From CAVZBT01 sp963773605 (GTDB lineage Bacteria; Acidobacteriota; UBA6911), in the NCBI GenBank assembly GCA_963773605.1, contig CAVZBT010000010.1:248001-312000 (forward strand): 64,000 nucleotides of DNA. The letters run 5' to 3'. A model generated the notes under the pieces. The model did not search any database and was not told the origin of the DNA. It saw only the letters and a program-made list of their open reading frames with translations. The stretch's first letter is position 1. Each line of letters opens with the position of its first letter. The translations under genes and the position numbers were made by a program. Positions 8,518 to 18,523 of this stretch are shown here, in pieces.

Positions 8518-8629
8518 GGGGCGGGCCAAGGTCAACACCAGGAGACAATTATCGCGGGGTCACGAACGTTGCGACACTTCGTGCCTTGCCCGTCTCAGTG
8601 CTGCGATCTGCCACCAGGCGATCTGAGGT

Positions 8630-11578
8630 CTATCGTCGGCCTCTTCTTTCTCCTACCCTGTTCCAAACATTATGCTTGTCTTGATCCGTCCCCAACACGA
8701 ACTTGGATTCGTAGGGGAGGAACCGGATTTCGGGTTGGGGGACGCTGGTGGGGGCGGCCAGGACATTGGTTTCGAGGAGTACGGTGCCGGGGCGTGGGCG
8801 CAGGAGCGCGGGTTTGCCGTCGACTTCGCGCAGGTGCAGGAGGATCCCCTTGCCGTCGCGGGTGGGGCGGGCGGCGACGAGGAGCAGGCCGGCCGGGGTG
8901 GCGCCAACGATCGACACGCTGGAAGGCAGACCCGCCTTCGAGCGGTTCTTGCCGGGGCTGAGCACGCGCCCCACGAGCGGGATGCGCGCGCCCCAGCCGA
9001 AGTCGGACGCGGCGCTGCCGGTGTTCGGGGCGCCGGAAGTGAGCGCGTAGCTCCAGCGAAATTCGCCTTCCTGGGCGGCGCGGAAATTCGTGAACCAGTA
9101 GTTGTTCATCACCCAGGAGTAGACGTGCGGCTTCTCGACGACCGTTACCGGCTGCCATTTGCCGAGGTTGAGCCCGCCCAGTTGCACCAGGGGCGCGCGG
9201 CTGCTGTGCAGCAGCACCTGTCCGGCGCCATCGCGGACGGCCAGGAAATTCTGGACGGTCTGCCAGTCCGACGACGAGCCGGGGATCTGGCCCGAGCCGG
9301 GAACGACCGTTCCCCCTTGTGCCTCGTAGACCAGTTTGCCGTCCGCCGGCGCGAATGGGAAGGCGACATAGATCGCCTCCGGGGTGAAGACGGCGGCTTT
9401 TCTCACCGAGTAGTGCAGCTCGACCCGCTTTTCGGGGTGATAGAGCCGCACCTGCGCGGTGACGCCCCCGGGCTGTGTGCAGCCATCGAGTTCGCCGCGG
9501 ATTTCGACGCTGTTCCAGATCGGGCCCGCCGCGACGTCCCCGATTCTTATGACGTGCAGGGTGGTGCGGGAAAACGGGTGGTCTTCGGGGAACACGTCGT
9601 GGTTGAAGTCATCGCGGTCGACCCCTTTTTCGTGGATCAGCTGGCCCAGCTTCCAGGCGGCGTCCGGGTCGAGCAGGTCGCGCCCGGATTCCTTGTCTCT
9701 CAATGAGGCGAGGGCACCGGTCTCGCGCTGGATGTCGATCTTGTAGTATGCGTTTTCGAGCGCTGCCCGGGCAGGCGCGCTGGGCTGCGCGGCCTGATTT
9801 CCCACTCTGATCGTGAGAGTCTTGAAGCCGAGCGCGGGGACGTCGCGCACCCAGAGCGCCCAGTAGGACCCCTCGCTGCGGCTGCGGAGCCGCTGGGCGG
9901 CGACCTCGCTGCCGTCGGTGGCATCGAGGATGCGGAACGACTTGTCGCGAGGGAGCAGTTCGTGGTCGACGAAGATCTCCACCACCCCGGAGCGCGGGCG
10001 GCCGAGGGTGTTGAACACGGCGACGGTCGGGAACTCCGACCGGGGGACGAATTCCTGCACCAGCCCGAGTGCCTCTTCCCGCAGCATGCCCGCGCTCTTG
10101 ACCGACTCCCAGGCATAGGCGGATTTCTCGCCCCACTGCACCACGCTGTTTTCGACGCCGGGGTCGCTGATGCTTTCGGCGGCCCCAAAGGTGTGCTCGT
10201 CGTAAAAGAGCAGCTGCTCCTGCACCGCCTGGACCCGCTCTGCCCAGCCGGAGGGGAGCGCGGCCCCCAGCGAGGTGGCGAGCGCGAGGAGGCCCTCATT
10301 GACCTGCATCGCCGCGTGCGTGTCGCGCACCTCGGCCGTCTCGAGCGCGGCGGAGCCGAACCCGTCGGTCCACCAGTCGGGCCAGGCCTGCCGGTGCACG
10401 GGGAGGGCCTTGGCGTGCGTGGTTTCGACGTACCGCAGGAATTCCCGCGCGGTGGCGAGCCGCAACCTGGGCGTGACGTGCGACTCGTTCCAGCTGCGCA
10501 CGACGTCGCACTCCAGCATCGCCGGTGGTGAGTTGTCGGTGTTGTAGCCGCAGAACTGGACGGCCACCCGGTCGAACGGGTACCTTGCCCGGTCCAGCCG
10601 GTTCAGATAGCGGCCCACGCCGTGTTCGACGAGATCGACGCGCCCGGTATGGATGTCCCACGAGTTGCCGGTCATATAGTGGTCGGCGCGGAACGCCAGC
10701 ACCCGCTTGCCGGACGGGGACTCCCACCAGAACGGGGTCGGCCGCGCAAACGGCAGCAGCGACCGCGTTTTGTTGATCCCCATGGTCAGGTAGCGGATCC
10801 CGAGGCTCGCGAAGTAGTCGGGCAGGCACCATGCCGCGCCATTGACGTCGTTCTGCATCGCAGTCTGGACGGTATTGCCGAGGACGGCCCTGATCTGTCG
10901 CAGCGCCTCGAAGGAGGCGCCGACCGAAATCTCGTCGCCGATCTCGGACATGTTCAGCAGCATGCCGGCGACTTCGATGCGCCCTTCGGCGATCCGCCTT
11001 CTCAGCCGCTCGATTTGCGCGGCGGGGCGGCGTTTCAGGTATTCGCGCACCGCCCAGGAGGTTTCGCACGTCCAGCGGAAGCGCGCGTCGTCGGGGTAGG
11101 CGTCGGTCAGGTCACAGAAATCGAGTGCGGTGTCGATGTAGCGCAGATGCTCCGGCAGGATCTCGGTCTGCGGGCGGGTGTAACCGATGTCGGTGTGGGT
11201 ATGCTGGACGAGGTAGAGGGTCCACGGGCGTGCGAGCTTGAGCGCGGCGGCCGGGAGCTCAACCCGGTTGCCTGCGAATTCGAGCACGCCGGTCAGCTTC
11301 GTTTCGCCGGTAGACGCGGGGACCAGCACGCGCACCGTCTGCTTCCCCTGGGCGATGTCGGCCAGCTGCGTTTCGACCGGCCGGGCCCAACCTGTCCCGG
11401 TCAGCCTGAGGGTGGCGCTGCGGAGCCCCGGCGACGTGATTTCCGCAAGCACAACCTGCCGGTTGCCTTCAGGGGTTTTGACGACGACGGCCGTGGGTTC
11501 GAGCCGGGCCGAGACGTCGGACTCTGCGGCGGAGGCGGTCGAAATTGCAAGAAGACAGGCGAAGATCAGGAGGGGCAT
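8630..11578 (-). CDS. Secreted glycoside hydrolase family 38-like protein (alpha-mannosidase type)
   Basis: This is a 982-residue protein with a clear signal peptide (MPLLIFACLLAISTASA). The GH38 N-terminal catalytic domain is marked by HTHTDIGYT (H126, H128, D130; zinc and nucleophile region equivalents) and GAAWCLPDYFASLGIRYL, which falls where the second acidic region of the family lies. A middle domain and a long C-terminal beta domain (for example YYKIDIQRETGALASL) follow, as in alpha-mannosidases. Expected activity is retaining cleavage of alpha-linked mannose or a related glycoside outside the cytoplasm. Without alignment I cannot confirm that every catalytic residue is kept. GGGAG precedes the start. 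Confidence 0.75.
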   Translation of the reverse strand: MPLLIFACLLAISTASAAESDVSARLEPTAVVVKTPEGNRQVVLAEITSPGLRSATLRLTGTGWARPVETQLADIAQGKQTVRVLVPASTGETKLTGVLEFAGNRVELPAAALKLARPWTLYLVQHTHTDIGYTRPQTEILPEHLRYIDTALDFCDLTDAYPDDARFRWTCETSWAVREYLKRRPAAQIERLRRRIAEGRIEVAGMLLNMSEIGDEISVGASFEALRQIRAVLGNTVQTAMQNDVNGAAWCLPDYFASLGIRYLTMGINKTRSLLPFARPTPFWWESPSGKRVLAFRADHYMTGNSWDIHTGRVDLVEHGVGRYLNRLDRARYPFDRVAVQFCGYNTDNSPPAMLECDVVRSWNESHVTPRLRLATAREFLRYVETTHAKALPVHRQAWPDWWTDGFGSAALETAEVRDTHAAMQVNEGLLALATSLGAALPSGWAERVQAVQEQLLFYDEHTFGAAESISDPGVENSVVQWGEKSAYAWESVKSAGMLREEALGLVQEFVPRSEFPTVAVFNTLGRPRSGVVEIFVDHELLPRDKSFRILDATDGSEVAAQRLRSRSEGSYWALWVRDVPALGFKTLTIRVGNQAAQPSAPARAALENAYYKIDIQRETGALASLRDKESGRDLLDPDAAWKLGQLIHEKGVDRDDFNHDVFPEDHPFSRTTLHVIRIGDVAAGPIWNSVEIRGELDGCTQPGGVTAQVRLYHPEKRVELHYSVRKAAVFTPEAIYVAFPFAPADGKLVYEAQGGTVVPGSGQIPGSSSDWQTVQNFLAVRDGAGQVLLHSSRAPLVQLGGLNLGKWQPVTVVEKPHVYSWVMNNYWFTNFRAAQEGEFRWSYALTSGAPNTGSAASDFGWGARIPLVGRVLSPGKNRSKAGLPSSVSIVGATPAGLLLVAARPTRDGKGILLHLREVDGKPALLRPRPGTVLLETNVLAAPTSVPQPEIRFLPYESKFVLGTDQDKHNVWNRVGERRGRR

Positions 11579-11657
11579 GGGTGGCTCCCGGGGTGACGGA
11601 GGAGACGGAACGTACCGAATGATACTCCAATTCGGCGCGTGCCGTATCCCCGCACTC

Positions 11658-11769
11658 GGGAGTGCGGGGCTTCGGCACCGCTGTTGCGGTCACACTGGAT
11701 CGATAGGCATGCGCGAACGGTCGGCGCCTGGGCGCCGACCCCAAAGCGGCGTCGAGCCGCCGCACTCCA
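11658..11769. repeat. Family A repeat copy
   Basis: This runs from GGGAGTGCGGGG to CCGCACTCC and contains CGGTCGGCGCCTGGGCGCCG and GCGGCGTCGAGCCGCC. It occupies most of the 253-base gap between the divergent GH38-like and GH127 genes. Promoters of both genes must lie in or beside it. Confidence 0.8.
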
Positions 11770-11831
11770 AAGTAAAAAGACGCGGCAAAAATGGGTCGGC
11801 GGCTGATAATAGGGGGGCGGAGGTGAGCTCG

Positions 11832-13850
11832 ATGTCGATTTCGAACAGGCGGGAGTTCCTGACGAACGTGGCGGCCGGCACCGCGGTGGCGGCGGTGTCT
11901 CACGCTGCGGCTGGGGCGCGCGGCCGCAGGGCGCAGGTGCCGGCCGCGGGGTTGGCTGAGCCGGCTTTCCGGCCCCTTCCGCTCGGTTCCATCCGTCCGG
12001 CCGGGTGGCTGGCCCGGCAGCTTCGCATCCAGGCCGACGGTCTGAGCGGGCACCTCGACGAGTTCTGGCCCGATGTCGGCCAGAGCAAATGGTTCGGCGG
12101 CGCCGCCGAAGGTTGGGAGCGCGCGCCCTACTGGCTGGACGGGGTCATTCCGCTCGCGCGGCTCCTGGACGACAAGCCGCTGCAGGCCCGCATCGACCGG
12201 TACGTCGACTACATCGTTTCCCACCAGCGCCAGGACGGCTGGTACAGCCCGTACCCGGAGGACGCGACCACCCGTCGCTACGACATGTGGGCGATCCTGC
12301 TCGCCAACAAGGCGCTCGTCCAGCAGCACGAGGGTTCTGCCGACGACCGCGTCCTGAAGGCGGTCATGAAGAGCCTGCGCGCCATCGCGGACGGAATCGA
12401 CCGGACGCCGCTCTACGACTGGGGGCGCTATCGCTGGTTCGAGGGGCTCATCCCCGTCTACTACGCCTACGAAAAAAGCGGGGAACCGTGGTTGCTCGAC
12501 CTGGGGCGCAAGCTGCGCGCGCAGGGATTCGACTACCAGGAATTCTACCGGGGCGAGGACGTGACGGTCCCGACGCCGCGCCGCGGGCTCTGGAAATGGG
12601 CGAAGCACGTCGTCAACACCGGGATGGCGCCCAAGGCCTACGCCCTGGCCTGGCGCCTCGACCGGCGCGAGGACGACTGGAAGTTCCCGGCCCGCATGAT
12701 CCAGATCCTGGACCGGTTCCACGGCCAGGTGACCGGGATGTTTACGGGCGACGAGTGCCTGGCCGGAAGGAATCCCGTGCAGGGAACCGAGCTGTGCGCG
12801 GTCGTGGAGTTCATGTACTCGCTCGAGATCCTCCTCTCTGTGTTCGGTGACGCGGCCTTTGGCGACCGGCTCGAGCGGGTCGCGTTCAACGCCCTCCCCG
12901 CGACCTTCACGCCGGACATGTGGGCCCACCAGTACGACCAGCAGGTCAACCAGGTGCAGTGCACGATCAACCCCGACCACATGTGGACGACGAACGGGCC
13001 GGAGTCGAACCTCTACGGGCTCGAGCCGAACTTCGGCTGCTGCACCTCCAACATGCACCAGGGGTGGCCCAAGTTCGCCGCGCACCTGTGGATGAAGACT
13101 CCCGACGACGGGATCGCCGCAGTCGCCTATGCCCCGAGCCACGCCCAATTCCAGTCGCGCGGCGCCCGCGTCGAAGTCGCGTTGGAGACCGATTACCCGT
13201 TCCGGGAGCACCTGAAGCTCACGGTAGCGAGCGACCGGGCAGCGCGTTTCCCGCTGGTCCTGCGCGTGCCGGGGTGGGCCGACGGGGCCAGCGTGCGGAT
13301 TGCGGGCGGGCCGGCACAGCCGATGAAGCCGGGCACGTTCCACCGGGTCGAACGCGAGTGGCAGGGAGCGGCGGAAGTCGAGATCCGGTTTCCGATGCAA
13401 CCGTCGGTCTCGACGCGGTACAACGAGACGGTCGCGCTCGAGCGCGGCCCGCTCGTCTATGCGCTGAAACTCGGCGAGACCTGGACGCGCGTCAACGCGG
13501 ACAAGCCGCACCGGGAGCTGCCGCACGGGGACTTCGAGGTGCGGCCCTCGACGCCGTGGAATTACGGCGTGCAGCTGGAGCGCAAGAGTATCGATTCGGC
13601 TGTGCGGTTTGAGGAACGGCCGGTCGGGGAGCAGCCGTTTTCGCCCGCAGGGGCGGGCGTCGTGGCCACGGTCGAGGGGCGCAGGATTCCCAACTGGAAG
13701 CTGGCGCACGGCTGGGCGGCCGAGCCGGTGCCGGCGGTGCAGGAATCGAAGGAGCCCATCGAGCAGTTGACCCTCATTCCGTACGGCTGCACCAACATCC
13801 GGGTCACCGAATTCCCCAGGGTGGGCGGGGACGGCCCGGCCACGCCCTGA
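11832..13850 (+). CDS. Exported GH127-family beta-L-arabinofuranosidase-like protein
   Basis: ATG 11832 is chosen because GGAGGTGA lies nine bases upstream and the product opens MSISNRREFLTNVAAGTAVA, a Tat-type signal. The frame is open further upstream but has no such signals. The 672-residue protein resembles GH127 (former DUF1680). An (alpha/alpha)6 barrel has the zinc-cysteine site: TELC (E320, C322) and FGCCTSNMHQGWP (C403, C404). In the family, one of this Cys pair is the nucleophile. Expected role is release of beta-L-arabinofuranose or a related sugar from plant glycans. The last codons lie inside a family B repeat. Confidence 0.85.
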   Translation: MSISNRREFLTNVAAGTAVAAVSHAAAGARGRRAQVPAAGLAEPAFRPLPLGSIRPAGWLARQLRIQADGLSGHLDEFWPDVGQSKWFGGAAEGWERAPYWLDGVIPLARLLDDKPLQARIDRYVDYIVSHQRQDGWYSPYPEDATTRRYDMWAILLANKALVQQHEGSADDRVLKAVMKSLRAIADGIDRTPLYDWGRYRWFEGLIPVYYAYEKSGEPWLLDLGRKLRAQGFDYQEFYRGEDVTVPTPRRGLWKWAKHVVNTGMAPKAYALAWRLDRREDDWKFPARMIQILDRFHGQVTGMFTGDECLAGRNPVQGTELCAVVEFMYSLEILLSVFGDAAFGDRLERVAFNALPATFTPDMWAHQYDQQVNQVQCTINPDHMWTTNGPESNLYGLEPNFGCCTSNMHQGWPKFAAHLWMKTPDDGIAAVAYAPSHAQFQSRGARVEVALETDYPFREHLKLTVASDRAARFPLVLRVPGWADGASVRIAGGPAQPMKPGTFHRVEREWQGAAEVEIRFPMQPSVSTRYNETVALERGPLVYALKLGETWTRVNADKPHRELPHGDFEVRPSTPWNYGVQLERKSIDSAVRFEERPVGEQPFSPAGAGVVATVEGRRIPNWKLAHGWAAEPVPAVQESKEPIEQLTLIPYGCTNIRVTEFPRVGGDGPATP

Positions 13851-13929
13851 ATGATCGATGACCGGGTGGTGAGGTGAAGACCACGGGATGAGCGGGATCC
13901 CGGGGCCGCGTCGAGCCGCCGCGGCCCAC
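13821..13929. repeat. Family B repeat overlapping the end of the GH127 gene
   Basis: It starts GTGGGCGGGGACGGCCCGGC and ends GGGGCCGCG..GCGGCCCAC, with GTGGGC (13821-13826) and GCCCAC (13924-13929) as terminal inverted repeats. The first 30 bases are the last codons and stop of the GH127 gene. The rest fills the gap before the GH42 gene. Confidence 0.75.
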
Positions 13930-13948
13930 TTACTGCAGGAGGTTCCTG

Positions 13949-16207
13949 ATGCGCGTTTTCTGCGGGACGCTGATTCTGCTGGTTCTCGCTCTTCCGTGTC
14001 TCATGGCCCAGTCCGGGCACTTCCCGATGGCCGTCTGGTACGGGGGCGGGAAGGCGCGCGCCCCGATGCTGGAAAGCGACCCGAAGGCCAAAGTCGAAAC
14101 CTGGCGGCGCGACATCCGGCAGATCAAGAGCCTCGGGTTCAACACCGTCCGCTGCTGGCTCGACTGGGCGAGCGGCCAGCCGTCCGAGGAGCGTTACAAC
14201 TTCGACACGCTCGACGTGATCCTGGGGCTCGCGCAGGAGGAGGGGCTGAAGGTCATCCTGCAGGTCTACATGGATTCCGCGCCCGAGTGGGTCGGCCGCA
14301 AGTACCCAGACTCGCTCTTCGTCTCCTCCAACGGCGCGGCCGTGCGCCCCGAGTCCGCTCCCGGCTACTGCCGCGACCACGCCGGGGTGCGCGAGGCGGA
14401 CATCGGTTTCTACGCCGCCGTCGCGGCGCACGTGAAGGACCACCCGGCCTTCTACGGCTGGGACCTGTGGAGCGAGCCGCACGTCATCAATTGGGCCAAC
14501 CCCACCTACATCGACAACCCGGAGTTCTGCTTCTGCCCGCACACCATCCGGCGCTACCGCGTCTGGCTGCAGAAGAAGTACCCGACGCTCGACGCGCTCA
14601 ACCAGGCCTGGTACCGTCGCTACCGCTCCTGGGACGAGGTCGAGCCGAACCGCCTGAGCACGATCCTCTCCTATACCGACTACATCGACTGGAAGTACTT
14701 CATCATGGACAAGCTCGCCGAGGACCTGCGCGAGCGTTATGAAGCGGTCAAGAAGGGGGCGCCGCGCTCGGTGGCGACCAGTCACGCGGCCGGTGTGGGG
14801 CTGTTCAGCTCGCCGCACTACTGGGAAGGGCAATCCGACGACTGGAGCATGGCGCGCCAGGTTGACTATTACGGCACCTCTTTCTATCCGAAGCACTCGG
14901 CGTTCGTGGACCGCGACGTGCCGTGGCGCGCGGCCCTGCTCGATTTCGCGCGCTCGTTCGGCTACGCCGACGGGCGGCGCGGCTTCTACATCGGAGAACT
15001 GCAGGGGGGCTTCGGGACGATCGCGCTCAACGTCAGCCCCACGGTCACGCCGGAGGACCTGCGCATCTGGACGTGGAGTGCGCTCGCCCGCGGGGCGAAG
15101 GCGATCTGCTATTACGCCTATTACCCGATGAGCACCGGCTACGAGTCGGGCGGCTTCGGCCTCCTCCAGCTCGACGGCACCGTCACGGAACGGACGCGCA
15201 CCGCCGGGGAGATCGCGCGCGTCGTGGACCGCAACGCGCAATTGTTTGCGGAGGCGCGCCCCGCGCCGGCGCAGGTGGCGGTCATTTACAACCCGCTGAT
15301 GCACTTCGTCGGGGGGCGCGAGCGCGCGACCGCCTACGGCGGCCCGCAGGGCGAGGTCGCGGGGATCGAGCGCGACTCGCTGCTCGGGATCCACCGCGCC
15401 CTGTTTCCCACGAACGTCCCGCTCGACTACGTCCACATCGAGGGGATGACCGCGCAGAAGCTGCGCCCGTACCGCCTCGTCTACTTCCCCTACCCGCTGA
15501 TGATGCCGGCAATCGCCGCGGCGGAGCTGCGCGAGTACGTGCGGCAAGGCGGGACGCTGGTGACCGAGGCGCGGCTGGGGTGGAACGACGAGCGCGGCCA
15601 CGCGGCCGAGACGCTGCCCGGCATGGGGATGCACGAGGTCTTCGGCTGCCGCGAAGAGCACATCCAGACCGGCAAGGAAGGCCGGACGGAGCTGCGGTGG
15701 GACAGCGACGCGATCCCCGGGATGAAGCCGGGCGACACGATCCCGGCGCGCTGGTACGAGGAGACGCTGGCGCTCGTCGGCGCCCACTCCCGGGTGGCGG
15801 CGCGGTTCGCCGACGGCCGCCCCGCCGCGGTGCTGGCGTCGTTTGGCGGCGGAAAAACCCTGATGCTCGGATCGTACGTCAGCGCCGCCTGCGCGTCGAA
15901 ACCGAACGAGACGGCGCAGCGCTTCTTCTCCGGATTGCTGCGCTGGGCGGGGGTGCAGCCGGCGGTCGAGGTCTCCGGCGGCGCGGTCGAGATCCAGGTC
16001 ATGGAGACGGGGAAGGGGAGGCTGCTTTTTGCCTTCAACCATGGCAAGGAGGCCGTGACGCTGCAGATCAAGCTGGCCGCGGGCACCGCGACGGCGCGTG
16101 ACCTGATCACCGACGCCGCCGTCGCCGTCAAAACGGGAGCCGGGGGCGCACCCACGGTTTCGGCCCCCATCCGACCCGGTAATGTCTGGGTCCTGCATGT
16201 GCAGTGA
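13949..16207 (+). CDS. Secreted GH42-like beta-galactosidase
   Basis: This is a 752-residue protein with a signal peptide (MRVFCGTLILLVLALPCLMA) and AGGAGG seven bases upstream. The TIM barrel has WDLWSEPH, giving the acid/base Glu (E176), and YIGELQGG, giving the nucleophile Glu (E350), at GH42-like spacing. A flavodoxin-like trimerisation-type domain (YRLVYFPYPLMMPAIAAAELREY) and a C-terminal beta domain follow. Expected reaction is retaining hydrolysis of beta-galactosides, possibly arabinogalactan side chains. It follows the GH127 gene by about 100 bases in the same direction and may be co-transcribed through the family B repeat. Confidence 0.85.
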   Translation: MRVFCGTLILLVLALPCLMAQSGHFPMAVWYGGGKARAPMLESDPKAKVETWRRDIRQIKSLGFNTVRCWLDWASGQPSEERYNFDTLDVILGLAQEEGLKVILQVYMDSAPEWVGRKYPDSLFVSSNGAAVRPESAPGYCRDHAGVREADIGFYAAVAAHVKDHPAFYGWDLWSEPHVINWANPTYIDNPEFCFCPHTIRRYRVWLQKKYPTLDALNQAWYRRYRSWDEVEPNRLSTILSYTDYIDWKYFIMDKLAEDLRERYEAVKKGAPRSVATSHAAGVGLFSSPHYWEGQSDDWSMARQVDYYGTSFYPKHSAFVDRDVPWRAALLDFARSFGYADGRRGFYIGELQGGFGTIALNVSPTVTPEDLRIWTWSALARGAKAICYYAYYPMSTGYESGGFGLLQLDGTVTERTRTAGEIARVVDRNAQLFAEARPAPAQVAVIYNPLMHFVGGRERATAYGGPQGEVAGIERDSLLGIHRALFPTNVPLDYVHIEGMTAQKLRPYRLVYFPYPLMMPAIAAAELREYVRQGGTLVTEARLGWNDERGHAAETLPGMGMHEVFGCREEHIQTGKEGRTELRWDSDAIPGMKPGDTIPARWYEETLALVGAHSRVAARFADGRPAAVLASFGGGKTLMLGSYVSAACASKPNETAQRFFSGLLRWAGVQPAVEVSGGAVEIQVMETGKGRLLFAFNHGKEAVTLQIKLAAGTATARDLITDAAVAVKTGAGGAPTVSAPIRPGNVWVLHVQ

Positions 16208-16211
16208 AGAG

Positions 16212-16258
16212 CGAAAGCGGAAGCCGGAAGAACGAAGCCAGGAAGCCGGAAGCCGGCA
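16212..16258. repeat. Family C purine-rich repeat block
   Basis: It consists of degenerate units such as GCGGAAGCCGGAAGAACG and AGGAAGCCGGAAGCCGG. It lies in the gap between two convergent glycosidase genes; the rest of the gap to 16348 shows nothing clear. Confidence 0.7.
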
Positions 16259-16348
16259 CCCTGTTACTTCATAAGAAGACACTGAAGGACACGGCACGGC
16301 CCAGGCCGCAAGCAGCTGGGTCGAGCCGCGGCACTACTGTCGTGGAAG

Positions 16349-18397
16349 CTACCGGGCTTCGAGCATCAGGTGGTGTTTGAAGGTGGCCTCCAGGGTGGCG
16401 GTTGGCCCCTGCACGGTACCGTACTCCTTGCCGGTTTCGTAGTCGACGACCTGGTATTTCCTGGCCTCCAGGCCGCGCAACTCGACCTTGCCCTGGAACT
16501 CCGGGGCAAAGTAGCTGTAGTACATCTTCCCTTCCTTGCGGATGGCGTGGGCTTCCGGCCGGTCGAAACCGATGTCGTACAGCGCGCCCAGGTACTCCCC
16601 TTTCGAGAGCATCTTGTCCTTGTAGATCGCCAGCCACTTCGCCCAGTGCGCCTCCCGCTCCGGCGTAAGGTCGCTCGTATTTTTGCCGCCGCGCCCCACG
16701 GGACCGGAGCCCACGGGCCAGGTGAACTCGGTGCCAACGACTCCGCCGACCCCGACGGTCGAGGCGAAGTCCCGGCGTTCGTCGCTCAGCTCCACGTGAT
16801 CGCCGAAGTAGGCGACCCCGTCGCCCGTGAGTGCCTTGAGGCTCTTGCCTTTGGTGCGCACCTGCCAGGAGCGCGCCGGGTCCGATGCGACCGTCATATT
16901 CGTGTAAGGGAGGGTGAAAAATGAGAACGAAGTACCGCACGGGCAGAATTCGACGACGGCGTCGGGCTTCGCCGCGCGGGCTGCATCGAAGATGGCCTTG
17001 AAAAAGGCCGGGACGGCCTCGACGGATTCATTGGGGTCCTTGTGGTGGTGGGCCGGGTTGTAGCAGGGGGGGGCGGCGTTCATGTACTGGCCGTCGAGCT
17101 TGAAGCCGTCGTAGCCCCAGTCCTTGATCGCCTTGGTCACGAAGGCGGCCGCGTCGTTGCGCACTTCCGGGACTGCGGGGCACAGGTAGAAGGCATCCCA
17201 GTAGGATATCTTGTGGCGGCTGCCGTCCCGGTCGAGGAGCAGCCATTCCGGGTGCTTGGCGATTTTCTCGGTGCCGGGGTCGACGGACATCGGCGCCCAC
17301 CAGAGCTGGGCCTTGAACCCGTCGGCGTGGATGCGGTCGACCATGGCCTTCATGTCCGGGTCGCCGCGCGGGAACTTCTTCGGTTCGAGAAACCAGTCTC
17401 CCTCGGCGGTCTGCCAGCCGTCGTCGAGCGTTACCCAGCGGAACCCGAGTTTCTTGACGATCGGGAGCGCCCCATAGATCTGCGGCGGCTGGAATGTGCG
17501 CCGGTAACCCCAGGCGCACCAGATCGGCTCGAAGGCGTCGGGCGGGGCCTGCGGGAATTGGATGCCCTGGCCGACCATCATGCGGCGGTATTCCCGCAAC
17601 GCGGCGAAGTAGTCGCCCTTGTGGGCGGTGACGAAGGTGCGGAAGGTGTCGAGCGATGCGCCGGGCGCAAGCGTCCGGTCGCACGCGTACGTCACGGCGA
17701 GTTCGGCGGCCGCGGCGCCGGGCATCGCGACGGGAAGCGAGACGAGTTTCGGGACGAGCTCCAGGTGGCCGACCGCGACGCCGCCGTCGGGGCGCCAGAG
17801 GTCGGCGACCGGGGTGCCGCCGCCGTAGTCGGTCGCGTTCATCCCCTGGAAGTTGTCCTGTTTGAAGCCGGCCTTCAGCGGGAGCACCCAGGCGGGCCGG
17901 TTTTCATACGAGCCGCTCTGGAAGGACCAGAACGGGGCGTCGGACCCCTCGCGCGCGGCGACGGCGTAGTGGTTGTTCGTCCAGCGATCGATCTTGACCG
18001 GGGTGCGGCCGATGTTGGTGTAGCGGACTTCGACGACGATGGTGGCGGGGTAATCGTCGTAGGCGGTGGCCTTGACCTCCTTCCGGAGGGACCCGGATTC
18101 CCCGGTGAGCACCTGGCGGCGGCCCTTGCCGAAGGCGTCGCGCACGTTCTCGGTGCGTTTGCGCTTCAGCGGGAAATCTTTGAGATCGACGCCGCTGGCG
18201 GTCACGAACTCGGACGGGGCCCACTCGGTGAACGGGGCGACCTTGCCGCCGAACGCGGTGACGACGCGGCTGTGGAGCGCATCATCGAATTCGAGCCGCA
18301 CGTCGCTCGTCCCCGCGGTGACGGCGGGGTCCGACCGGGACGCTACAGCAGAGAAGACAAGGACAAGGGACGCGGCCAGGGTGTGGCGATTTCGCAC
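16349..18397 (-). CDS. Secreted GH36/GH27-like alpha-galactosidase (melibiase type)
   Basis: A longer frame opens at 18487, but GTG 18397 has AGGAGA upstream and starts directly with a signal peptide (MRNRHTLAASLVLVFSAVAS), giving 682 residues. An N-terminal beta-sandwich leads into a TIM barrel with WCAWGYRRTF, WVTLDDGWQT and WGYDGFKLDGQ, where D435 is the expected nucleophile, as in clan GH-D alpha-galactosidases. A short C-terminal beta domain closes it. Expected role is hydrolysis of alpha-galactosides from plant polysaccharides or raffinose-type sugars outside the cytoplasm. It is convergent with the GH42 gene and downstream of the Tat Gfo/Idh/MocA gene on the same strand. Confidence 0.8.
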   Translation of the reverse strand: MRNRHTLAASLVLVFSAVASRSDPAVTAGTSDVRLEFDDALHSRVVTAFGGKVAPFTEWAPSEFVTASGVDLKDFPLKRKRTENVRDAFGKGRRQVLTGESGSLRKEVKATAYDDYPATIVVEVRYTNIGRTPVKIDRWTNNHYAVAAREGSDAPFWSFQSGSYENRPAWVLPLKAGFKQDNFQGMNATDYGGGTPVADLWRPDGGVAVGHLELVPKLVSLPVAMPGAAAAELAVTYACDRTLAPGASLDTFRTFVTAHKGDYFAALREYRRMMVGQGIQFPQAPPDAFEPIWCAWGYRRTFQPPQIYGALPIVKKLGFRWVTLDDGWQTAEGDWFLEPKKFPRGDPDMKAMVDRIHADGFKAQLWWAPMSVDPGTEKIAKHPEWLLLDRDGSRHKISYWDAFYLCPAVPEVRNDAAAFVTKAIKDWGYDGFKLDGQYMNAAPPCYNPAHHHKDPNESVEAVPAFFKAIFDAARAAKPDAVVEFCPCGTSFSFFTLPYTNMTVASDPARSWQVRTKGKSLKALTGDGVAYFGDHVELSDERRDFASTVGVGGVVGTEFTWPVGSGPVGRGGKNTSDLTPEREAHWAKWLAIYKDKMLSKGEYLGALYDIGFDRPEAHAIRKEGKMYYSYFAPEFQGKVELRGLEARKYQVVDYETGKEYGTVQGPTATLEATFKHHLMLEAR

Positions 18398-18423
18398 GAT
18401 AGTGTCTCCTGAGCGGGTGTGGA

Positions 18424-18451
18424 GGGGGCCGCGGCGGCTCGACGCGGCCCC
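18424..18451. repeat. Family B repeat core fragment
   Basis: GGGGGCCGCGGCGGCTCGAC followed by GCGGCCCC is the inverse of the family B right-end hairpin. It lies between the Tat Gfo/Idh/MocA gene and the alpha-galactosidase gene. Confidence 0.55.
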
Positions 18452-18523
18452 TGGGATTTTGCGCAACACGGGGTTGTCTCGACGCACCCCGGTTTCAGCT
18501 GACCGGGGAGCCCCCCCGGGCGC

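Noticed and set aside
13562..16297. Very long minus-strand open frame opposite the GH42 gene
   Set aside because: It is antisense to a gene with intact GH42 motifs and has the Arg/Gly/Val-rich composition of a shadow frame in GC-rich DNA. Similar long shadows lie at 11469-13709 and 20776-23541.
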